Notes: generated by a model from the letters alone, not told the origin. A stretch of DNA of 64,000 bases from Oceanirhabdus seepicola (GCF_023684385.1 NZ_JAGSOJ010000002.1:868001-932000), one strand, 5' to 3'; positions 36,001 through 45,108 are shown, counted from the first letter of the stretch. A program made the numbers and translations.

Positions 36001-37593
36001 TTGAGTAATATAGTTAATGAAATTGAAAGAAGAAGAACGTTTGCTATAATTTCTCACCCGGATGCAGGAAAAACCACACTAACTGAGAAATTCCTTCTAT
36101 ATGGAGGAGCTATTAGAGAAGCTGGTACTGTTAAGTCAAGAAAGTCATCTAAGCATGCTGTATCTGACTGGATGGAGATTGAGAAACAAAGAGGAATTTC
36201 TGTTACGTCTTCTGTAATGCAGTTTAAATATAATGATTTTTGTATTAATATACTTGATACACCTGGACACCAAGACTTTAGTGAGGATACGTATAGAACA
36301 TTGATGGCAGCAGATAATGCTGTAATGGTAATCGATGGAGCTAAAGGTGTAGAGGCGCAAACAAGAAAGTTGTTCCATGTTTGTGCTTTAAGAGAAACAC
36401 CTATATTCACTTTTGTAAACAAGGTTGATAGAGAGATTAGAGATCCATATGAACTTTTAGAAGAACTTGAAAATGAGTTGGGAATAAAAACATATCCTAT
36501 GAATTGGCCTATTGGATGTGGGATGAACTTTAAAGGGGTATTTGACAGGGTATCTAGAGAGGTACTTGTATTTAGTGGTGGTAAACATGGGCAAGAACAA
36601 GTAGCGGTTGATAGAATTGGGATAGATGAAGAAGACAAATTGATTGAATATATAGGTCCTGCTTTCTACGAAAAACTTATGGAAGATATCGAATTATTAG
36701 ATTATGCAGGTGATGAATTTGATGTTGAAGCAGTTAGAGATGGAAAGCTTTCACCAATATTTTTCGGGAGTGCATTAACAAATTTTGGTGTTGAACCATT
36801 CCTAATAGAATTCTTGAAACAAACAGCTACGCCTACACCAAGACAATCAGATAAAGGTGAAATCGACATATATGAAGAGCCATTCTCTGCATTTGTATTC
36901 AAAATACAAGCTAATATGAATAAAGCTCATAGAGATAGAATTGCATTTATGAGAATTTGTTCAGGTAAATTTGAAAAGGGAATTGAAGTTAATCATGTTC
37001 AAGGTGGTAAAAAGGTTAGATTATCTCAGCCACAGCAATTTATGGCTCAAGATAGAGAGATAATTGAAGAAGCTTATGCAGGAGATATTATTGGTGTGTT
37101 TGATCCAGGCATATTTAATATTGGAGATACATTATGTAAGAATCCAAATAAATTTACTTTTGAGGGAATTCCAAGTTTTGCACCAGAACATTTTGCTAGA
37201 GTTAAGCCTATAGATACTATGAAAAGAAAACAATTCATAAAAGGTGTAACTCAGATATCTCAAGAAGGTGCTATTCAAGTGTTTAAGAGACCGAATATTG
37301 GGGTTGAAGAGATTATAGTTGGTGTTGTTGGGGTTCTTCAATTTGAAGTTCTTGAATATAGAATGAAAAATGAATATAATGTTGATATTAAACTTGAACA
37401 GTTAGCATTTTCTAATATTAGATGGATTGAAGAAAGTCCAGTTGCAGTTGATAAATTAAGCTTAACTAGTGATACAAGACTTGTAAAAGATATAAAAGAT
37501 AGAAGTATTCTTTTATTCCAAAGTGAGTGGGGTATTGGATTTGCATTAGAGCACAATCCAGGGTTAGTTCTTTCATCTATAGGAAAAGCTTAA
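36001..37593 (+). CDS. prfC: peptide chain release factor 3
   Basis: A 530-residue translational GTPase that removes RF1/RF2 from the ribosome after peptide release. G motifs: HPDAGKTTLTEKF near residue 19, the switch KQRGISVTSS, DTPGHQDFSEDTYR near 83 and NKVDRE near 140. The C-terminal domains include GGVGVLQFEV-like sequence (VVGVLQFEVLEYRM near 440). The start is TTG at 36001, with GAGGAG 10 bp upstream; no ATG fits. Length matches RF3. It is a single gene with a bidirectional terminator. Confidence 0.97.
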   Translation: MSNIVNEIERRRTFAIISHPDAGKTTLTEKFLLYGGAIREAGTVKSRKSSKHAVSDWMEIEKQRGISVTSSVMQFKYNDFCINILDTPGHQDFSEDTYRTLMAADNAVMVIDGAKGVEAQTRKLFHVCALRETPIFTFVNKVDREIRDPYELLEELENELGIKTYPMNWPIGCGMNFKGVFDRVSREVLVFSGGKHGQEQVAVDRIGIDEEDKLIEYIGPAFYEKLMEDIELLDYAGDEFDVEAVRDGKLSPIFFGSALTNFGVEPFLIEFLKQTATPTPRQSDKGEIDIYEEPFSAFVFKIQANMNKAHRDRIAFMRICSGKFEKGIEVNHVQGGKKVRLSQPQQFMAQDREIIEEAYAGDIIGVFDPGIFNIGDTLCKNPNKFTFEGIPSFAPEHFARVKPIDTMKRKQFIKGVTQISQEGAIQVFKRPNIGVEEIIVGVVGVLQFEVLEYRMKNEYNVDIKLEQLAFSNIRWIEESPVAVDKLSLTSDTRLVKDIKDRSILLFQSEWGIGFALEHNPGLVLSSIGKA

Positions 37594-37619
37594 AAAATGC
37601 ACGCGAAGCGTGCATTTTT
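37593..37619. terminator. bidirectional terminator after prfC
   Basis: AAAAATGCACGC, GAA, GCGTGCATTTTT: an almost perfect stem with A and T runs on the two sides, shared by convergent prfC and the small membrane protein gene. Confidence 0.85.
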
Positions 37620-37623
37620 ATTT

Positions 37624-37779
37624 TTACCCTTTTCTTTTGTAAGTTGTGAAGGCATCGGCTATAAATATTACTACAGCTAAAATTAATAGAATATTTATAA
37701 AGGCCCCTCCTAAACTTAATAAAAGCATAATTAACCAAGTAAGGAGAATAAATGCTCCTACAAATCTTAAAAAATTCAT
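37624..37779 (-). CDS. small membrane protein of the lmo0937 family
   Basis: A 51-residue protein, too short for a simple ORF cut-off. It has two hydrophobic helices (FVGAFILLTWLIMLLLSLGG and INILLILAVVIFIADAF) joined by a Gly-Gly turn and a short basic tail, the pattern of the lmo0937 family found throughout Firmicutes. Function unknown; relatives are often linked to envelope stress. A GGTGTGAT site lies 3 bp before ATG at 37779, so the RBS is only fair. It is convergent with prfC and shares its terminator. Confidence 0.75.
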   Translation of the reverse strand: MNFLRFVGAFILLTWLIMLLLSLGGAFINILLILAVVIFIADAFTTYKRKG

Positions 37780-37928
37780 AATATCACACCAATCTACGAG
37801 TTATTATCTTATTCTTTGCATAGCGTATAATAATATGCAAAAAAATTACTATAAATAAAGGGTTTTTTATAATGGAAATAGAATTAATAATAGTGACGAA
37901 TGAATAAAAATAGGGGTTTGATTTTTTT

Positions 37929-39008
37929 ATGGATGAATTACATGGAAACAACTTTGATTATAAGAAAATTAAAGAAGAGCTTGAAACATATAAAAGCTTC
38001 GCAGAAAGTACAATAGAACTTTTAAATAATAAGGTAGATGTTTTAGAAAAAAAAATTGATGTAATTACTAATGTAATGGAGATAAGTAAATATATAAATC
38101 TGAACGTAAGTGAAAGTGATTTGATTCCTAAAATTAATGATATGATTGTTGGAATTTTGGGTGTTGAATATTCTACTATTTATATAAAAAAAGATGAAAA
38201 ATTTGTTATAGAAGCAACAAATATAAATAATAAATCTTTTAATAATTACGAAAAAAGTTATTATGATATTCTTGATGAAAGAAATCCATTTATAATAAAT
38301 TGTAAATCTCACAAAAAATCTGTTGTAGATAATGGAGAGAATCACTCTATAATAGGGGTTCCTATAAATTTTAGAGGAACAGTTCTTGGTTATATAGTTG
38401 TTGAGCATAGTATGTGGGGATTTTTAAGTTCTGATCATATGAATTTCCTTACAACAATTTCAAATCATATTGGAATTGCTTTGGATAATAATTTTCTATA
38501 TATGACAATAAGAGAAAGTTCAAGAAGGGACCCTCTTTTAAATATATATAATAGAAAATATTTTTTCAACCAATTAGATAATAAGCTTTTAAGTGAACCA
38601 AAGAATAAATTCGCTCTTGTGATGATGGATATCGATGATTTTAAGAAAATTAACGATAAATATGGACATCAATTTGGGGATAATGTCCTTAATAATGTAA
38701 CTAGTATAATTGAAGATAATCTTTGTGAACAAGATATTCTAGCCAGATATGGTGGAGAAGAATTAATAGCATACATTAGCCATGGTGAAAGCAAAAGAAA
38801 AGTTTATGAGAGAATAGAAAAGCTTAGAGAAGAAATTAAAGAAAAAGCCTTATGCTTTAATGGAGAAAAAGTTATAACTACTATGAGTTTTGGAGTGGGA
38901 TTTTATCCTGATGATTCAAAAAATATTGATGGCGTAGTAAGTGTGGCTGACCAATGTCTATATATAAGCAAAAGAAATGGAAAAGATAAAGTTACATACA
39001 TAAAGTAG
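37929..39008 (+). CDS. GAF-GGDEF diguanylate cyclase
   Basis: A 359-residue soluble signalling enzyme predicted to make cyclic di-GMP from two GTP. A coiled coil spans residues about 10-50, a GAF sensor domain about 55-190, and the GGDEF domain about 200-359. The active loop reads RYGGEELIAYI near 275, an accepted GGEEF-type variant; the metal ligand Asp lies in MMDIDDFKKINDKYGHQFGD. No RxxD inhibitory site is seen just before the loop. The GAF domain could sense a small ligand or redox state. It is monocistronic and ends in a strong terminator. Confidence 0.93.
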   Translation: MDELHGNNFDYKKIKEELETYKSFAESTIELLNNKVDVLEKKIDVITNVMEISKYINLNVSESDLIPKINDMIVGILGVEYSTIYIKKDEKFVIEATNINNKSFNNYEKSYYDILDERNPFIINCKSHKKSVVDNGENHSIIGVPINFRGTVLGYIVVEHSMWGFLSSDHMNFLTTISNHIGIALDNNFLYMTIRESSRRDPLLNIYNRKYFFNQLDNKLLSEPKNKFALVMMDIDDFKKINDKYGHQFGDNVLNNVTSIIEDNLCEQDILARYGGEELIAYISHGESKRKVYERIEKLREEIKEKALCFNGEKVITTMSFGVGFYPDDSKNIDGVVSVADQCLYISKRNGKDKVTYIK

Positions 39009-39013
39009 ACTTA

Positions 39014-39064
39014 AGTACCCAGAGTTTAGTAAACATTACAAGTTTACAACTCTGGGTATCTTAT
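39014..39064 (+). terminator. terminator after the diguanylate cyclase
   Basis: GTACCCAGAGTTTAGTAAAC and the complementary right arm GTTTACAACTCTGGGTAT form a long stem with two internal mismatches. Confidence 0.65.
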
Positions 39065-39093
39065 TTGAAAAGCAGAGTAAAATACTGTATAAT
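39065..39093 (+). promoter_or_regulatory. sigma-A promoter upstream of the 39.1-kb ATPase
   Basis: TTGAAA and TATAAT separated by 17 bp, about 45 bp before the start codon. Confidence 0.75.
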
Positions 39094-39139
39094 ATATTTA
39101 ATAGTCAAAAAATTCAGAATTTTGAAGGGGGTTATCAAA

Positions 39140-39562
39140 ATGATACAGTTATACTGTGGTAGAAAAGGTAGCGGAAAAACAAAATCACTGATAAAATTAG
39201 CCAATGAAAAGGTTAGTAAGCGAAAAGGAAATCTAGTTTACTTTGATGATGATGATAAAATGAGTTATGAGCTTGATAGAAATATTAGATTTATTTCAAC
39301 AGACGAATTTGGACTAAAAAATTATGATGAATTTTATGGTTTCTTGTGCGGTGCAATAGCCGAAGATTACGATATAGAAGAGATGTTTATTGATGGTCTT
39401 TTGAAAATAACCTCTAGCACTATTAATGAGTGTGAAGAATTATTAAAAAGGATTCAATGGATATCAGATAAATTTGAAATAAAAATGCATATTAACATAA
39501 GTATTAGAATTGATGAAATCCCTGAATATTTGAATTCGTATTCTGTTGAGTTTAAGAAATAA
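39140..39562 (+). CDS. small P-loop ATPase-like protein
   Basis: A 140-residue protein beginning with a Walker A loop, LYCGRKGSGKTKSLIKLAN, at residues 4-22, and a DDDDK acidic turn near 36. A hydrophobic strand EEMFIDGLLKI near 88 could hold the Walker B acid. It resembles the N-terminal half of RecA/PilT-like ATPases, but is too short to be either. GAAGGGGG precedes the ATG; the open frame upstream to 39065 covers the promoter and is not coding. The function is unknown. Confidence 0.7.
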   Translation: MIQLYCGRKGSGKTKSLIKLANEKVSKRKGNLVYFDDDDKMSYELDRNIRFISTDEFGLKNYDEFYGFLCGAIAEDYDIEEMFIDGLLKITSSTINECEELLKRIQWISDKFEIKMHINISIRIDEIPEYLNSYSVEFKK

Positions 39563-39568
39563 ATAGAT

Positions 39569-39603
39569 AAAAGGATTGAGCTTTGATTTCAATCCTTTTT
39601 TTG
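39569..39603 (+). terminator. terminator before tyrS
   Basis: AAAAGGATTGA and TCAATCCTTTTTTT form the stem. There is no room for, and no sign of, a T-box between this and tyrS. Confidence 0.75.
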
Positions 39604-39631
39604 TTGCAAAAATCTCAATTAAGGTTATAAT
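39604..39631 (+). promoter_or_regulatory. promoter of tyrS
   Basis: TTGCAA and TATAAT with a 16-bp spacer directly after the terminator. Confidence 0.55.
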
Positions 39632-39667
39632 AAGAAGAGGTATATTTAGAATAGGAGGAAATACGAA

Positions 39668-40885
39668 TTGGGAAATGTTTATGATATTTTATGTGAAAGA
39701 GGATATATCAAGCAAACAACGCATGATAACATAAAGGATATTTTGAATAATGAAAAGATAACGTTTTACATAGGGTTCGACCCAACAGCTGACAGTTTAC
39801 ATGTAGGTCATTTTATAGCAATGATGTTTATGGCACATATGCAGAGGGGTGGACATAGACCTATAGCCTTAGTTGGTGGTGGAACAGCAATGATCGGTGA
39901 TCCGTCTGGAAAGACTGATATGAGAAAGATGCTAACTAAAGAAGAAATAGAACATAATGTTAGCTGTATAAAAGAACAATTATCAAGACTTATTGACTTT
40001 GAAGATGATAAGGCAATCTTAGTAAATAACGCAGAGTGGTTATTAAATCTTAATTATGTGGATTTTTTAAGAGAAGTAGGTGTTTGTTTCTCTGTTAATA
40101 AAATGCTTACGGCTGAATGTTTTAAACAAAGGTTAGAAAAAGGATTATCATTCTTAGAATTCAATTATATGTTAATGCAAGGATATGATTTTTATGAATT
40201 ATATAAAAGATATAATTGTACTATGCAACTTGGTGGAGATGACCAATGGTCTAACATGTTAGCAGGTATGAATATAGTTAGAAGAAAAGAATCAGAGCAA
40301 GTATATGCAATGACATGTACATTACTTACTAATAGTGAAGGTAAGAAAATGGGGAAAACTGAGAATGGAGCTCTTTGGTTAGATTCAGAGAAAACATCAC
40401 CATATGATTTTTATCAATACTGGAGAAATGTGGATGATGGTGATGTGAAAAAATGTCTATCTCTTTTAACATTTGTACCTATGGATGAAGTTGAAGAACT
40501 TTCTTCTCTTGAAGGAGCAGAGATAAACAAAGCAAAAGAGAGACTGGCTTTCGAAGTAACTAAACTTATACATGGTGAAGATGAGGCTAAGAAAGCTGAG
40601 GATGCTGCAAAAGCATTATTTGGCGGAGGCGTTAACTTAGATAACGTTCCTACTGTTATGTTAAGTAAAGAAGAATTAGGAAAAGGTATTCTTGATGTAT
40701 TAAATGCTGGGAGAATTATTCCTTCAAAAAAAGAAGGTAGAAGATTAATAGAACAAGGTGGACTTTCGATTAATGACGAGAAAGTTGAAGAAATAAGTAG
40801 AGTTATTACAGAAGAGGATATTAAAGACGGAATGATCTTAGTTAAAAAAGGTAAGAAAAAATATTTTAAAGTGATTTTCGAATAA
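39668..40885 (+). CDS. tyrS: tyrosyl-tRNA synthetase
   Basis: A 405-residue class I synthetase. The HIGH-type motif is [11 protein letters not shown] near residue 38, the tyrosine pocket is [12 protein letters not shown], the GGDDQWSNM motif lies near 190, and the KMSKS equivalent is KKMGKTENG near 228. An S4-like RNA-binding domain ends the protein ([18 protein letters not shown]). The start is TTG at 39668 with GGAGG 9 bp upstream. Unlike trpS and leuS in this window, no T-box precedes it, so its regulation differs. Confidence 0.97.
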   Translation: MGNVYDILCERGYIKQTTHDNIKDILNNEKITFYIGFDPTADSLHVGHFIAMMFMAHMQRGGHRPIALVGGGTAMIGDPSGKTDMRKMLTKEEIEHNVSCIKEQLSRLIDFEDDKAILVNNAEWLLNLNYVDFLREVGVCFSVNKMLTAECFKQRLEKGLSFLEFNYMLMQGYDFYELYKRYNCTMQLGGDDQWSNMLAGMNIVRRKESEQVYAMTCTLLTNSEGKKMGKTENGALWLDSEKTSPYDFYQYWRNVDDGDVKKCLSLLTFVPMDEVEELSSLEGAEINKAKERLAFEVTKLIHGEDEAKKAEDAAKALFGGGVNLDNVPTVMLSKEELGKGILDVLNAGRIIPSKKEGRRLIEQGGLSINDEKVEEISRVITEEDIKDGMILVKKGKKKYFKVIFE

Positions 40886-40898
40886 TATAGTAAAATTA

Positions 40899-41057
40899 AG
40901 CCCGAATTCAGTTTCTTAGGTGTATGAAAATAAATAACAAATCCAAGGTTCGATGGATATTTTGCGAAATAGTTTGCAAAATAGACTAGAATACTGACTT
41001 GTTATTTATTTCAATATGCCTTATATTGTGGAAGATTAACAAGCTGAAATTGGGTTT
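40899..41057. repeat. palindromic repeat family 2, copy 1 (nested palindrome)
   Basis: Inner arms AGGTGTATG plus AAATAAATAAC (40918-40943) and their complements (about 40996-41022) enclose a GC-richer core. Outer arms CCCGAATTCAG and CTGAAATTGGG are also complementary. The rest of the 40886-41200 gap shows no ORF. Confidence 0.7.
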
Positions 41058-41200
41058 CTTTGTTATTTGGGAGAATATAACAATGCATTGAATTATTAGA
41101 TATTAAACTTTTACAATTATTTAATGTTTATATAGCGTGAAACTCTTCGATAATAATAATATGAAAGTTATATAAGGTGTAGGGATATAGGGGGGAGAAT

Positions 41201-42934
41201 ATGTCCGATATCAGAAGTATTTCTGGCTTAAGGCAGATAGATAAAAAAAGGATGCATAAAAAGATATCCTTTAGTGAAGGAGAAGTTGTTAGAGCAAAAG
41301 TCAAAGGAACTAGTGAAGATAAAACAGTTTTACTGAGAACTATAGATGGATGGGAATTTGAAGCTGAGCTAGATGAATCAATAGATTCAGAGTTATTAAA
41401 TAAATTTGCAAAGTTCAAAGTTTCTGGATTTAAAGAAGGAAAGTTACAGTTAAAGCTGGTTGAGGGATTTTTAGAAAGTGGAAGCAATAAAAGTTCTGTT
41501 GATACAATTATTGAAAAGTTAGGGCTAAAAAAGGATGAGGAAACAATGAATTTATTGAAGCTTATGATTAAATTCAAAATGCCTTTAACAAAAGAAAATA
41601 TCTCATCCATAAAAAGTCTTTTGCAATTTCAAACTAAATTAAATGAGAATGAGAATGAAAAAATACAATTCACTCAAAAATTCATTTTTAATAAAGGGTT
41701 GCAAAGTGATAAAAGTAAAAGTGAAATGTATAGTAAGCTAATTAGTGGTTCTTTAGATAAATTAAAAAGTATTGACACTAAATCGCTTATATTTATATTG
41801 AAGAATAATATAACACCAAGTGGTAAAAATATAGAAGTTCTTGAGAATTTATCTAGCAATAAAGAAAATGTATTCAGTAGCTTTAAAGAAATGAAAGAAA
41901 TATTAGTTAAAGAGGGATTGCTAGATAGAAATAATGTAAGTGGATATAACGGAAATAAGATTAGTGGTAATGAGCAGAAAGAATTTATTGGAATGGCAAA
42001 TAAAAACACAATTTCTAATGCGGTTAATAAATATAGTGCCGGTGAAAATAAAAAAATTGAATTTATTGAGAAAATGATTAGTGATATTTTGCAAGAAAGC
42101 TCCCAAGATGATTTAAAAAGGTTGAAGGAACTTAAGAATGAGATATCATTTAAAGAAATAGAGAGCAATATTGAAAGTGATGACGGAAAAGTTGGAAAAG
42201 AAAAAGCCGTAAAAGAAAGCACAAATAAAGAAATAACTAAAGAGAATATTAATAAAGAAGTAAATAAAGAAGTAACTAAAGAAGAGAATAAAGAAGTAAA
42301 TAAAGAAGTAACTAAAGAAGAGAATAAAGAAGTAACTAAAGAGAATATGAACAAAGAAATAATTAAAGACTCAAAACTTATTACATCTGATAAAGTTAAA
42401 AAAGAGATAAATGAAGTTCTTAAGGATTCGAAAGAAATGTTAAAAATGATTTTATCAAAAGACTATAAGGAAAGTAATGAATTAACGGATAAATTACAAG
42501 GATTTATAGACAATAATATTAATAAGTTTAAAGTATTTAATTCTATTAGTAATCAATATTATTATTTTGATAGCCCGTTTAAACATAATGATGAAGAATA
42601 TCCTTTTAAATTTATAATTAAAGATGATCGAAAAAAAGAAAAGAAAATTGATTCAAAAAATGTTAAAATGATTGTGTCATTAAAAACAAAAAATATTGGT
42701 ACAATTGATAGCTTGATTAAAATAAGGAATAATAATCTTACTATAAATTTAAAATGTGATTCAAAATGGAAGAAAGTCATAGAAATGACAAGAAGTAAAT
42801 TAGAAGATATGTTTAGTGAAAGTAAATTTTTAATTAATATTAGCGTTGAAGAAAGAGAAGAAGAAATAAATATTATAAATTGTAACGATTTTTTTGAAGA
42901 TGATAATTTTAGTGTTTTAAATGTTAGAGTTTAA
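41201..42934 (+). CDS. FliK/YlqG-like protein (flagellar hook-length control-like)
   Basis: A 577-residue hydrophilic Lys/Glu-rich protein without signal peptide or membrane segment. The N-terminal 90 residues form a beta-rich module (GEVVRAKVKGTSEDKTVLL). The middle carries a Lys/Glu/Asn tandem repeat (KEVNKEVTKEENKEV-type, residues about 345-390). The C-terminal 110 residues (LKTKNIGTIDSLIKI to INISVEEREEEI) resemble the FliK C-terminal domain. In Bacillus the ylqG-ylqH pair encodes a FliK-like and an FlhB-C-like protein side by side, as here. The repeat region in an extended linker would fit a molecular ruler, but this is inference. GGGGGGAGAAT precedes the ATG. Confidence 0.7.
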   Translation: MSDIRSISGLRQIDKKRMHKKISFSEGEVVRAKVKGTSEDKTVLLRTIDGWEFEAELDESIDSELLNKFAKFKVSGFKEGKLQLKLVEGFLESGSNKSSVDTIIEKLGLKKDEETMNLLKLMIKFKMPLTKENISSIKSLLQFQTKLNENENEKIQFTQKFIFNKGLQSDKSKSEMYSKLISGSLDKLKSIDTKSLIFILKNNITPSGKNIEVLENLSSNKENVFSSFKEMKEILVKEGLLDRNNVSGYNGNKISGNEQKEFIGMANKNTISNAVNKYSAGENKKIEFIEKMISDILQESSQDDLKRLKELKNEISFKEIESNIESDDGKVGKEKAVKESTNKEITKENINKEVNKEVTKEENKEVNKEVTKEENKEVTKENMNKEIIKDSKLITSDKVKKEINEVLKDSKEMLKMILSKDYKESNELTDKLQGFIDNNINKFKVFNSISNQYYYFDSPFKHNDEEYPFKFIIKDDRKKEKKIDSKNVKMIVSLKTKNIGTIDSLIKIRNNNLTINLKCDSKWKKVIEMTRSKLEDMFSESKFLINISVEEREEEINIINCNDFFEDDNFSVLNVRV

Positions 42935-42953
42935 GGCGTATTTAAAGATGCCT
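42934..42953. repeat. palindromic repeat family 2, minimal copy
   Basis: AGGCGTATTTAAAGATGCCT has the outer tips of family 2 (AGGYGTAT and AGATGCCT) joined directly, without the core. It follows the stop codon of the FliK-like gene by one base. Confidence 0.4.
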
Positions 42954-42969
42954 AAAAGGATGTGATTAC

Positions 42970-43239
42970 ATGAGCGAAAGAAAAAAAGCGGCAGCACTTA
43001 AATATGAAGCTAATATGGATGCCCCTATTGTTACAGCAGCTGGTGTTGGGAAAATAGCTGAAAAGATAATTGAAGAAGCAGAAGAAAATTTTGTTCCAAC
43101 AGTAGAAAATAAAGAGTTGGCTGAATTACTTACTAATGTAGAATGTGGTGAAGAAATCCCTACAGAGTTATATGATGTTGTAGCAAATATTCTTGCTTAT
43201 GTAATGGAACTAGATCAGAAAGTAGAAGGTGATAAATAG
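42970..43239 (+). CDS. EscU/YscU/FlhB C-terminal-like protein (FlhX/YlqH type)
   Basis: An 89-residue protein equivalent to part of the cytoplasmic domain of the flagellar export switch FlhB: AAALKYEANMDAPIVTAAGVG, then KIAEKIIEEAEE, then a C-terminal helix. The membrane part and the autocleavage NPTH motif of true FlhB are absent. Homologues (YlqH, FlhX) can partly replace the FlhB C terminus in some bacteria; their normal role is uncertain. It follows the FliK-like gene by 35 bp and overlaps the next start by 1 bp, so the three genes form an operon outside any flagellar cluster visible here. Confidence 0.88.
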   Translation: MSERKKAAALKYEANMDAPIVTAAGVGKIAEKIIEEAEENFVPTVENKELAELLTNVECGEEIPTELYDVVANILAYVMELDQKVEGDK

Positions 43240-43928
43240 TGGCATTATACGCTATATCAGATTTGCATTTATCATTTGGTGTAGATAAACCTATGGGAAT
43301 ATTTGGTGAGAAATGGGTTGATCATCATTTGCGAATAAAAGATAATTGGATAAAAAAAATAACTGAAAATGATACTGTAATTATAGGTGGAGATATATCT
43401 TGGGGCATGAGTAAAGAAGAAGGGTTTAAAGATTTAGAATGGTTAAATTCATTACCAGGTAATAAGCTGCTTATTAGAGGGAACCATGATTATTGGTGGA
43501 GTGGTATAAAAAAGCTTAACTCCCTCTATGAAAATATGATGTTCATACAAAATAATTTCTTCGAATATGGTGAGTATGCTGTATGTGGTACCAGAGGTTG
43601 GGTTTGTCCAGGAGGCTATAATTTTAAAGAAGACAAGGATAGAAAGATATATAATAGAGAATGTATAAGAGCAGAACTTTCTTTGAAGGCAGCAAAAGAA
43701 GCGGGATATAATAAAATTATATTTGTGACTCATTATCCACCATTTAATGAGAAGATAGAAGATAATGAGTTTATGAGGCTATTTAAGGGGTATGAAGTAG
43801 AGAAAGTGATTTATGGACATCTACATGGGGCAGGGATAAAGAATGCATTTGAAGGGCAATATGAAGGGATAGAGTTTATATTAACTTCAGCAGATTATAT
43901 TGACTTTGATCCAGTAAAAATACTTTAA
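43239..43928 (+). CDS. calcineurin-like metallophosphoesterase
   Basis: A 229-residue cytoplasmic phosphoesterase. All metal motifs are present: DLHLS near residue 8, GGDISWG near 50, RGNHDYWW near 78, THYPPF near 163 and GHLHGAG near 195. Substrate is not determinable; relatives act on nucleotides, cyclic nucleotides or protein phosphates. It starts with GTG at 43239, overlapping the TAG stop of the FlhB-like gene by one base, so translation is coupled. Confidence 0.92.
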   Translation: MALYAISDLHLSFGVDKPMGIFGEKWVDHHLRIKDNWIKKITENDTVIIGGDISWGMSKEEGFKDLEWLNSLPGNKLLIRGNHDYWWSGIKKLNSLYENMMFIQNNFFEYGEYAVCGTRGWVCPGGYNFKEDKDRKIYNRECIRAELSLKAAKEAGYNKIIFVTHYPPFNEKIEDNEFMRLFKGYEVEKVIYGHLHGAGIKNAFEGQYEGIEFILTSADYIDFDPVKIL

Positions 43929-44056
43929 AACATAGTGGGTAGTTGACAGTTGACAACGGACAACGAATGATATTTCACTCCGTGAAATTTTAATCTTGTT
44001 GTTCCTTGGACAATAGGGGTTGACATGTTTCATTTATAATGAAATATTGTAGTTTG
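43928..44056. repeat. heptad-arm element, half copy F
   Basis: Directly after the phosphoesterase stop: AACATAGTGGGTA, then GTTGACA-type 7-bp units, ACGAATGATATTTC with its hairpin, ATCTTGTTGTTCC and part of the central stem (ATGTTTCATT-TATA-ATGAAAT). The second half is missing. Confidence 0.75.
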
Positions 44057-44083
44057 AATTTAAATATTTATTGTATAAGATTA

Positions 44084-44135
44084 ATATTAATATAAGCTGA
44101 TAATAGAGTTATCTATTATCAGCTTATATTAATAT
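44084..44135. repeat. perfect 24-bp inverted repeat with 4-base loop
   Basis: ATATTAATATAAGCTGATAA plus TAGA is followed by GTTA and the exact complement. It lies between convergent genes and could end transcription from both sides, although its tail is not a T run. Confidence 0.8.
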
Positions 44136-44199
44136 GAAAAAGTTTTATCTAAGTAAATATCAAATAAAGAGTTAAGTATATTTAAGAATTTTACTGTTC

Positions 44200-45108
44200 T
44201 CAACTTCTTTTAAAGAGCTTTCCAAAGAGGCCCTTTTTATTTTTGGAGCTAGCTTCATAAGATAAATCTTCAACAAGAGGTTCATTATCTTTAGTTTCAG
44301 TATTTTCAGTGTTTTCTTGTTGTTTCTTTTTAATTGAAATAATATCTTTTTGATCTCTAGCTAGTTCTTTCAACGATGCTTTAACACCAGGGGTGGTTAG
44401 TACGTTACTCAACCATATTAGAGCATTATCGTAATCATTTATACGATGATATAATTCACCAATTAGATACATGGTAGCGTACTTATCCATACCGTATATT
44501 GGGAAAACCTCATTGTAATAAGCTTCTTTAAATCCAGTTAGAGCTTCTTCAATAAATTTTAATTCTAATGGTCTGAAATTTTCTTCAGGTTTAAGTCTAT
44601 ACATCCAAGCGATCTTTAGACAGGTTATTGCTTTTGTACTATTTTTTGATTTTCTAACTATGTAGTTCAATAATGCTAGCTTGTACCGTTCAATAGCATG
44701 ATTTTCATCTCTAACATTAGGATATTTTCTGCCAGTCCATTGAGGCGTGATATTTTCGAGTATTAATCTTCGCTCAGCTTGAGTAATCTTATCAAAATCA
44801 ACTTTCATAGCTGTATAACCGCAAGTATTACATAACCATACATCATAAAAATATGGATTTATTAAAGAATAGTTTATATAAAAATCACTTTCTTTACCAG
44901 TTGTTTTATACGCTGAAGATTTTACTGAAGGGGTTTTGAATGTTTCACCACAAATTGGACAAACTACAGTCCTATCATATAAATAGGTTTGAATATTTGT
45001 TTTTTTCTCAATGACAGGTTCCTCTTTTAGTTCTTTCTTGTATATATCGAGGTCATCAATATTTTTAAAACCAATTTCTTTTAATTCTTCAAATAAATTT
45101 TTATCCAC
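44200..45108 (-). CDS. DUF2225 family protein
   Basis: A 302-residue cytoplasmic protein. Two CxxC pairs, VCPICGETF near residue 50 and WLCNTCGYTA near 92, should form a zinc ribbon; the remainder is TPR-like helical sequence (YKLALLNYIVR to NDYDNALIWLSNVL), ending in a Lys/Arg-rich LFGKLFKRS tail. DUF2225 proteins are widespread in clostridia and related phyla, with no assigned function. The start is GTG at 45108 with GGGAGG 6 bp upstream. It is monocistronic and divergent from the alarmone synthetase gene. Confidence 0.85.
   Translation of the reverse strand: MDKNLFEELKEIGFKNIDDLDIYKKELKEEPVIEKKTNIQTYLYDRTVVCPICGETFKTPSVKSSAYKTTGKESDFYINYSLINPYFYDVWLCNTCGYTAMKVDFDKITQAERRLILENITPQWTGRKYPNVRDENHAIERYKLALLNYIVRKSKNSTKAITCLKIAWMYRLKPEENFRPLELKFIEEALTGFKEAYYNEVFPIYGMDKYATMYLIGELYHRINDYDNALIWLSNVLTTPGVKASLKELARDQKDIISIKKKQQENTENTETKDNEPLVEDLSYEASSKNKKGLFGKLFKRS

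Noticed and set aside
36054..36638. 194-residue open frame antisense to prfC
   Set aside because: It has no RBS, lies wholly inside prfC, and its sequence has Ser/Leu-rich composition typical of a shadow frame.
39563..39667. T-box leader for tyrS
   Set aside because: Only about 100 bp lie between genes and they hold a terminator and promoter; no TGGN T-box core or specifier loop is present.
40918..41022. tRNA-like GGTTCGATGG within repeat family 2
   Set aside because: No acceptor stem, anticodon arm or CCA-adjacent pairing can be formed; it is the core of a palindrome.
41674..42354. 226-residue open frame antisense to the FliK-like gene
   Set aside because: Leu/Ser/Phe-rich mirror of a Lys/Glu-rich coding strand with repeat; no RBS.
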